Below are positions 62,412 to 64,000 of a DNA stretch of 64,000 nt, in pieces; the first letter of the stretch is position 1; each line of letters opens with the position of its first letter. The notes under the pieces are model-generated. The model saw nothing but the letters and a program-made list of their open reading frames with translations, did no database searches and had not been told where the DNA came from. This DNA comes from Chlamydoabsidia padenii. Lineage: Eukaryota; Mucoromycota; Mucoromycetes; Mucorales; Cunninghamellaceae. The stretch is from positions 703,660 through 767,659 of the forward strand of contig JAIWND010000016.1 in NCBI GenBank assembly GCA_025330725.1. The letters run 5' to 3'. Position numbers and translations under genes: made by a program.

Positions 62412-63929
62412 TTAATTCCAATAGCTTGCGTTTCTGTACACGGTTGTTCTTTGGTGTAAAAAAAATAAATGGTGTCTTAAAGTGGGTTGAACCGGTCGAT
62501 GGCGTTGGGCAAATGTCCTCCAAAACAGAAGCATGTTCAAGTTTATCGAGTTTCGATGTAACTTTCCAAGCAATGTTGACAAGGTGATCCTATGGGAAAA
62601 AATCGCGCAATCCATGTCAGTCTTTAGCATTTTCTTCCTTTTGTTCAATAAAATCCTACCTTCAAAGTAAACAGACCACGCAGAGTATCTTCCACAGTGC
62701 CCAGCGATTCAAAGCTTGTAGGGATGACTAGATGAGTGACCAAATGAGCGACAGTGATATAATCATCAAGACCAGGACCATGATCAACAAGTCGCAGAAT
62801 GTATAGGTATCCAGAATTCCCCACGAAGTCCATGGCTATGGTGAATTTCACTCCAAACTTGGAGTTGAGGCTGAAGAGGTTGGAAGTGTTCAATCGTAGA
62901 TTTTTGGATTGCTGGCGAAGTTTGACCGAATTGCTGACCATGGCCCTTTTTCATTCGTTGCTAGAAATATCCACCTTGGCATTGGAGCATTTCAAGATCA
63001 GATCAATTTTTCGACCATAAGCTTGGGACAGATCACCAGTGTGGAAAATTGCTTTGTTCATTGCGATAGCCACCTTCGAGGACTGCAAATTGGTTTCACC
63101 GTCAACAAGGATCACATCAGTATCCGCCAGCAAGGAATCCAGAATCGAAGCAAACCGTCGGTAGAATGTTGCTTCACTTTCATCACGTTTCGCCGACCAA
63201 AGACTTCACAATGATCAGCACTAAAGAGGTCATTAGAACCAGGGAAGAGAAAAACGTCATTGTCATCGATGGTATTGTCAGCACGTTGATCAGTATCATC
63301 AGCAAGTGGATTGGTCGTATTGTCAGTAGGTGAGTTGTTGGTGGTATCGTCAATAGGTGGGTTGTTGATATCGTCAATAGGTGGGTTGGTAGTTTGGTCA
63401 ATAGGTGGGTTGGTAGTTTCGTCAATAGGTGGGTTGGTAGTTTCGTCAGCAAGTGCGTTGGTCAACGTCAAGATGCGGCGTGATGACGTGGCAGTATCAG
63501 CCAAAGCTTTCAAACCTTCTGTTTGGTATCGTAATTGTGTTTGTGCCTAATAAACGGTAGCGGAAGACGTTAGTAATCTGAAAGAAGCATTCTTTTTTTA
63601 CAAAAAGACATACCAAGGCGATGATAGCACTCTTGATTTCTACCCATTTTTGTTTATCGTACATAATCTTCCAACAATAAAAAACATTAGTATCTTTGTG
63701 CAATAACAATCGTCCAATGTACTTCCTTTTGGAGGAGGAGAGATTCTTTGTTTGTCCTTTTTAATTCAAGCACAAATTGTCGTCGCCACCACCCAAACAG
63801 TTGATCCGGAGTATTGCTTTCGTATCCTTTGGAGATAGCTATAATGTTTTCCTGATTGTTGTTCACAAATTCACTGAAACTTGGAATCTTCTTGTCTTTG
63901 ACGAAAGCAGTGACAAAAGAGAGTTTCAT
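62332..63929 (-). pseudogene. broken member of an uncharacterised fungal family with PD-(D/E)XK-like motif
   Basis: Starts MKLSFVTAFVKDKKIPSF at 63929. Splicing continues through IMYDKQKWVEIKSAIIAL and AQTQLRYQTEGLKALADTA, then a run of seven or eight NPPID-type repeats (TTNPPIDE.., 63300-63450). A core domain follows: AKRDESEATFYRRF, LVDGETNLQSSKVAIAMNKA, AYGRKIDLIL, DISSNE, KLRQQSKNLR, VKFTIAMDFVGNSGYLYIL. It ends in a poly-Asp tail. GRKID plus NE(W)K spacing is the shape of a PD-(D/E)XK nuclease core, but that is inference. I recall similar hypothetical proteins in many copies in Mucoromycota. Defects: a frameshift near 63185-63195, and a TGA at about 62951 where the family has Trp (E-W-K). 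The (ATC)n at 62370-62411 codes the poly-Asp. Confidence 0.65.
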
Positions 63930-64000
63930 ATTGGTGACAGTTACAAACAAAAAAAAAAAAAAAAGGAAAAGATTGTCGTGTTAGTAGTTGCGGGCGGGGT

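Overview
The window is nuclear DNA from a fungus, most likely an early-diverging one (Mucoromycota, probably Mucorales). This rests on recognised proteins and gene architecture, not on a database search. Genes carry many short introns (about 50-80 nt, GT-AG, with CTAAC-like branch points and T-rich 3' ends). Fungal markers are a class IV/Chs3-like chitin synthase, a Pma1-type plasma-membrane H+-ATPase, a trehalose-6-phosphate synthase family protein and a two-finger GATA factor. GDP-L-fucose synthase fits Mucoromycota, whose cell-wall polymers contain fucose. Intergenic DNA is AT-rich and full of homopolymer tracts.

Layout. 1-885: 3' part of GDP-L-fucose synthase. 1.2-4.3 kb: a small unknown gene, a minisatellite and a decayed Fanzor (eukaryotic TnpB relative) copy. 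4.5-7.4 kb: p24/emp24 cargo receptor and a CaM-kinase. 7.4-9.5 kb: no convincing gene. 9.5-11.6 kb: biotin-dependent carboxylase alpha chain. 12.5 kb: tRNA-Leu(UAG). 13.1-13.6 kb: RPL31. 13.7-18.4 kb: gene-poor. 18.5-22.8 kb: Ras-GEF. 23.8-26.3 kb: EF-hand protein, small Cys-rich protein, RPS2. 26.9-28.5 kb: CDK. 29.5-31.3 kb: VPS4. 33.3-34.5 kb: GATA factor. 35.1-38.3 kb: H+-ATPase. 41.3-43.3 kb: 1-Cys peroxiredoxin and FKBP. 44.0-45.5 kb: branched-chain 2-oxoacid dehydrogenase E1 alpha. 46.6-48.6 kb: indoleamine 2,3-dioxygenase. 49.6-49.8 kb: a decayed fragment of the E1 alpha gene. 50.0-53.7 kb: chitin synthase. 54.3-57.2 kb: TPS-family protein with a mutated phosphatase motif. 57.8-58.8 kb: second Fanzor-like remnant. 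59.0-61.2 kb: ANKRD40-like protein and RPL15. 61.8 kb: a 22-bp periodic repeat. 62.3-63.9 kb: broken copy of what looks like a multicopy family with a PD-(D/E)XK-like motif.

The genes are ordinary housekeeping and signalling genes in no operon-like order; neighbouring functions are not obviously linked. The unusual material is in the spaces between them: two different decayed Fanzor/TnpB-type RNA-guided nuclease relatives (one apparently preceded in the same reading direction by a FAR1-like zinc-binding DNA-binding domain), a broken nuclease-like family member, a recurrent promoter-proximal motif (AAATCCCG and its complement, about 18 exact copies, nearly all non-coding), and (GGAT)n tracts just upstream of all three ribosomal-protein genes. 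Exon junctions were placed by eye from splice consensus and protein continuity. Where the junctions were worked through, the spliced lengths are multiples of three.
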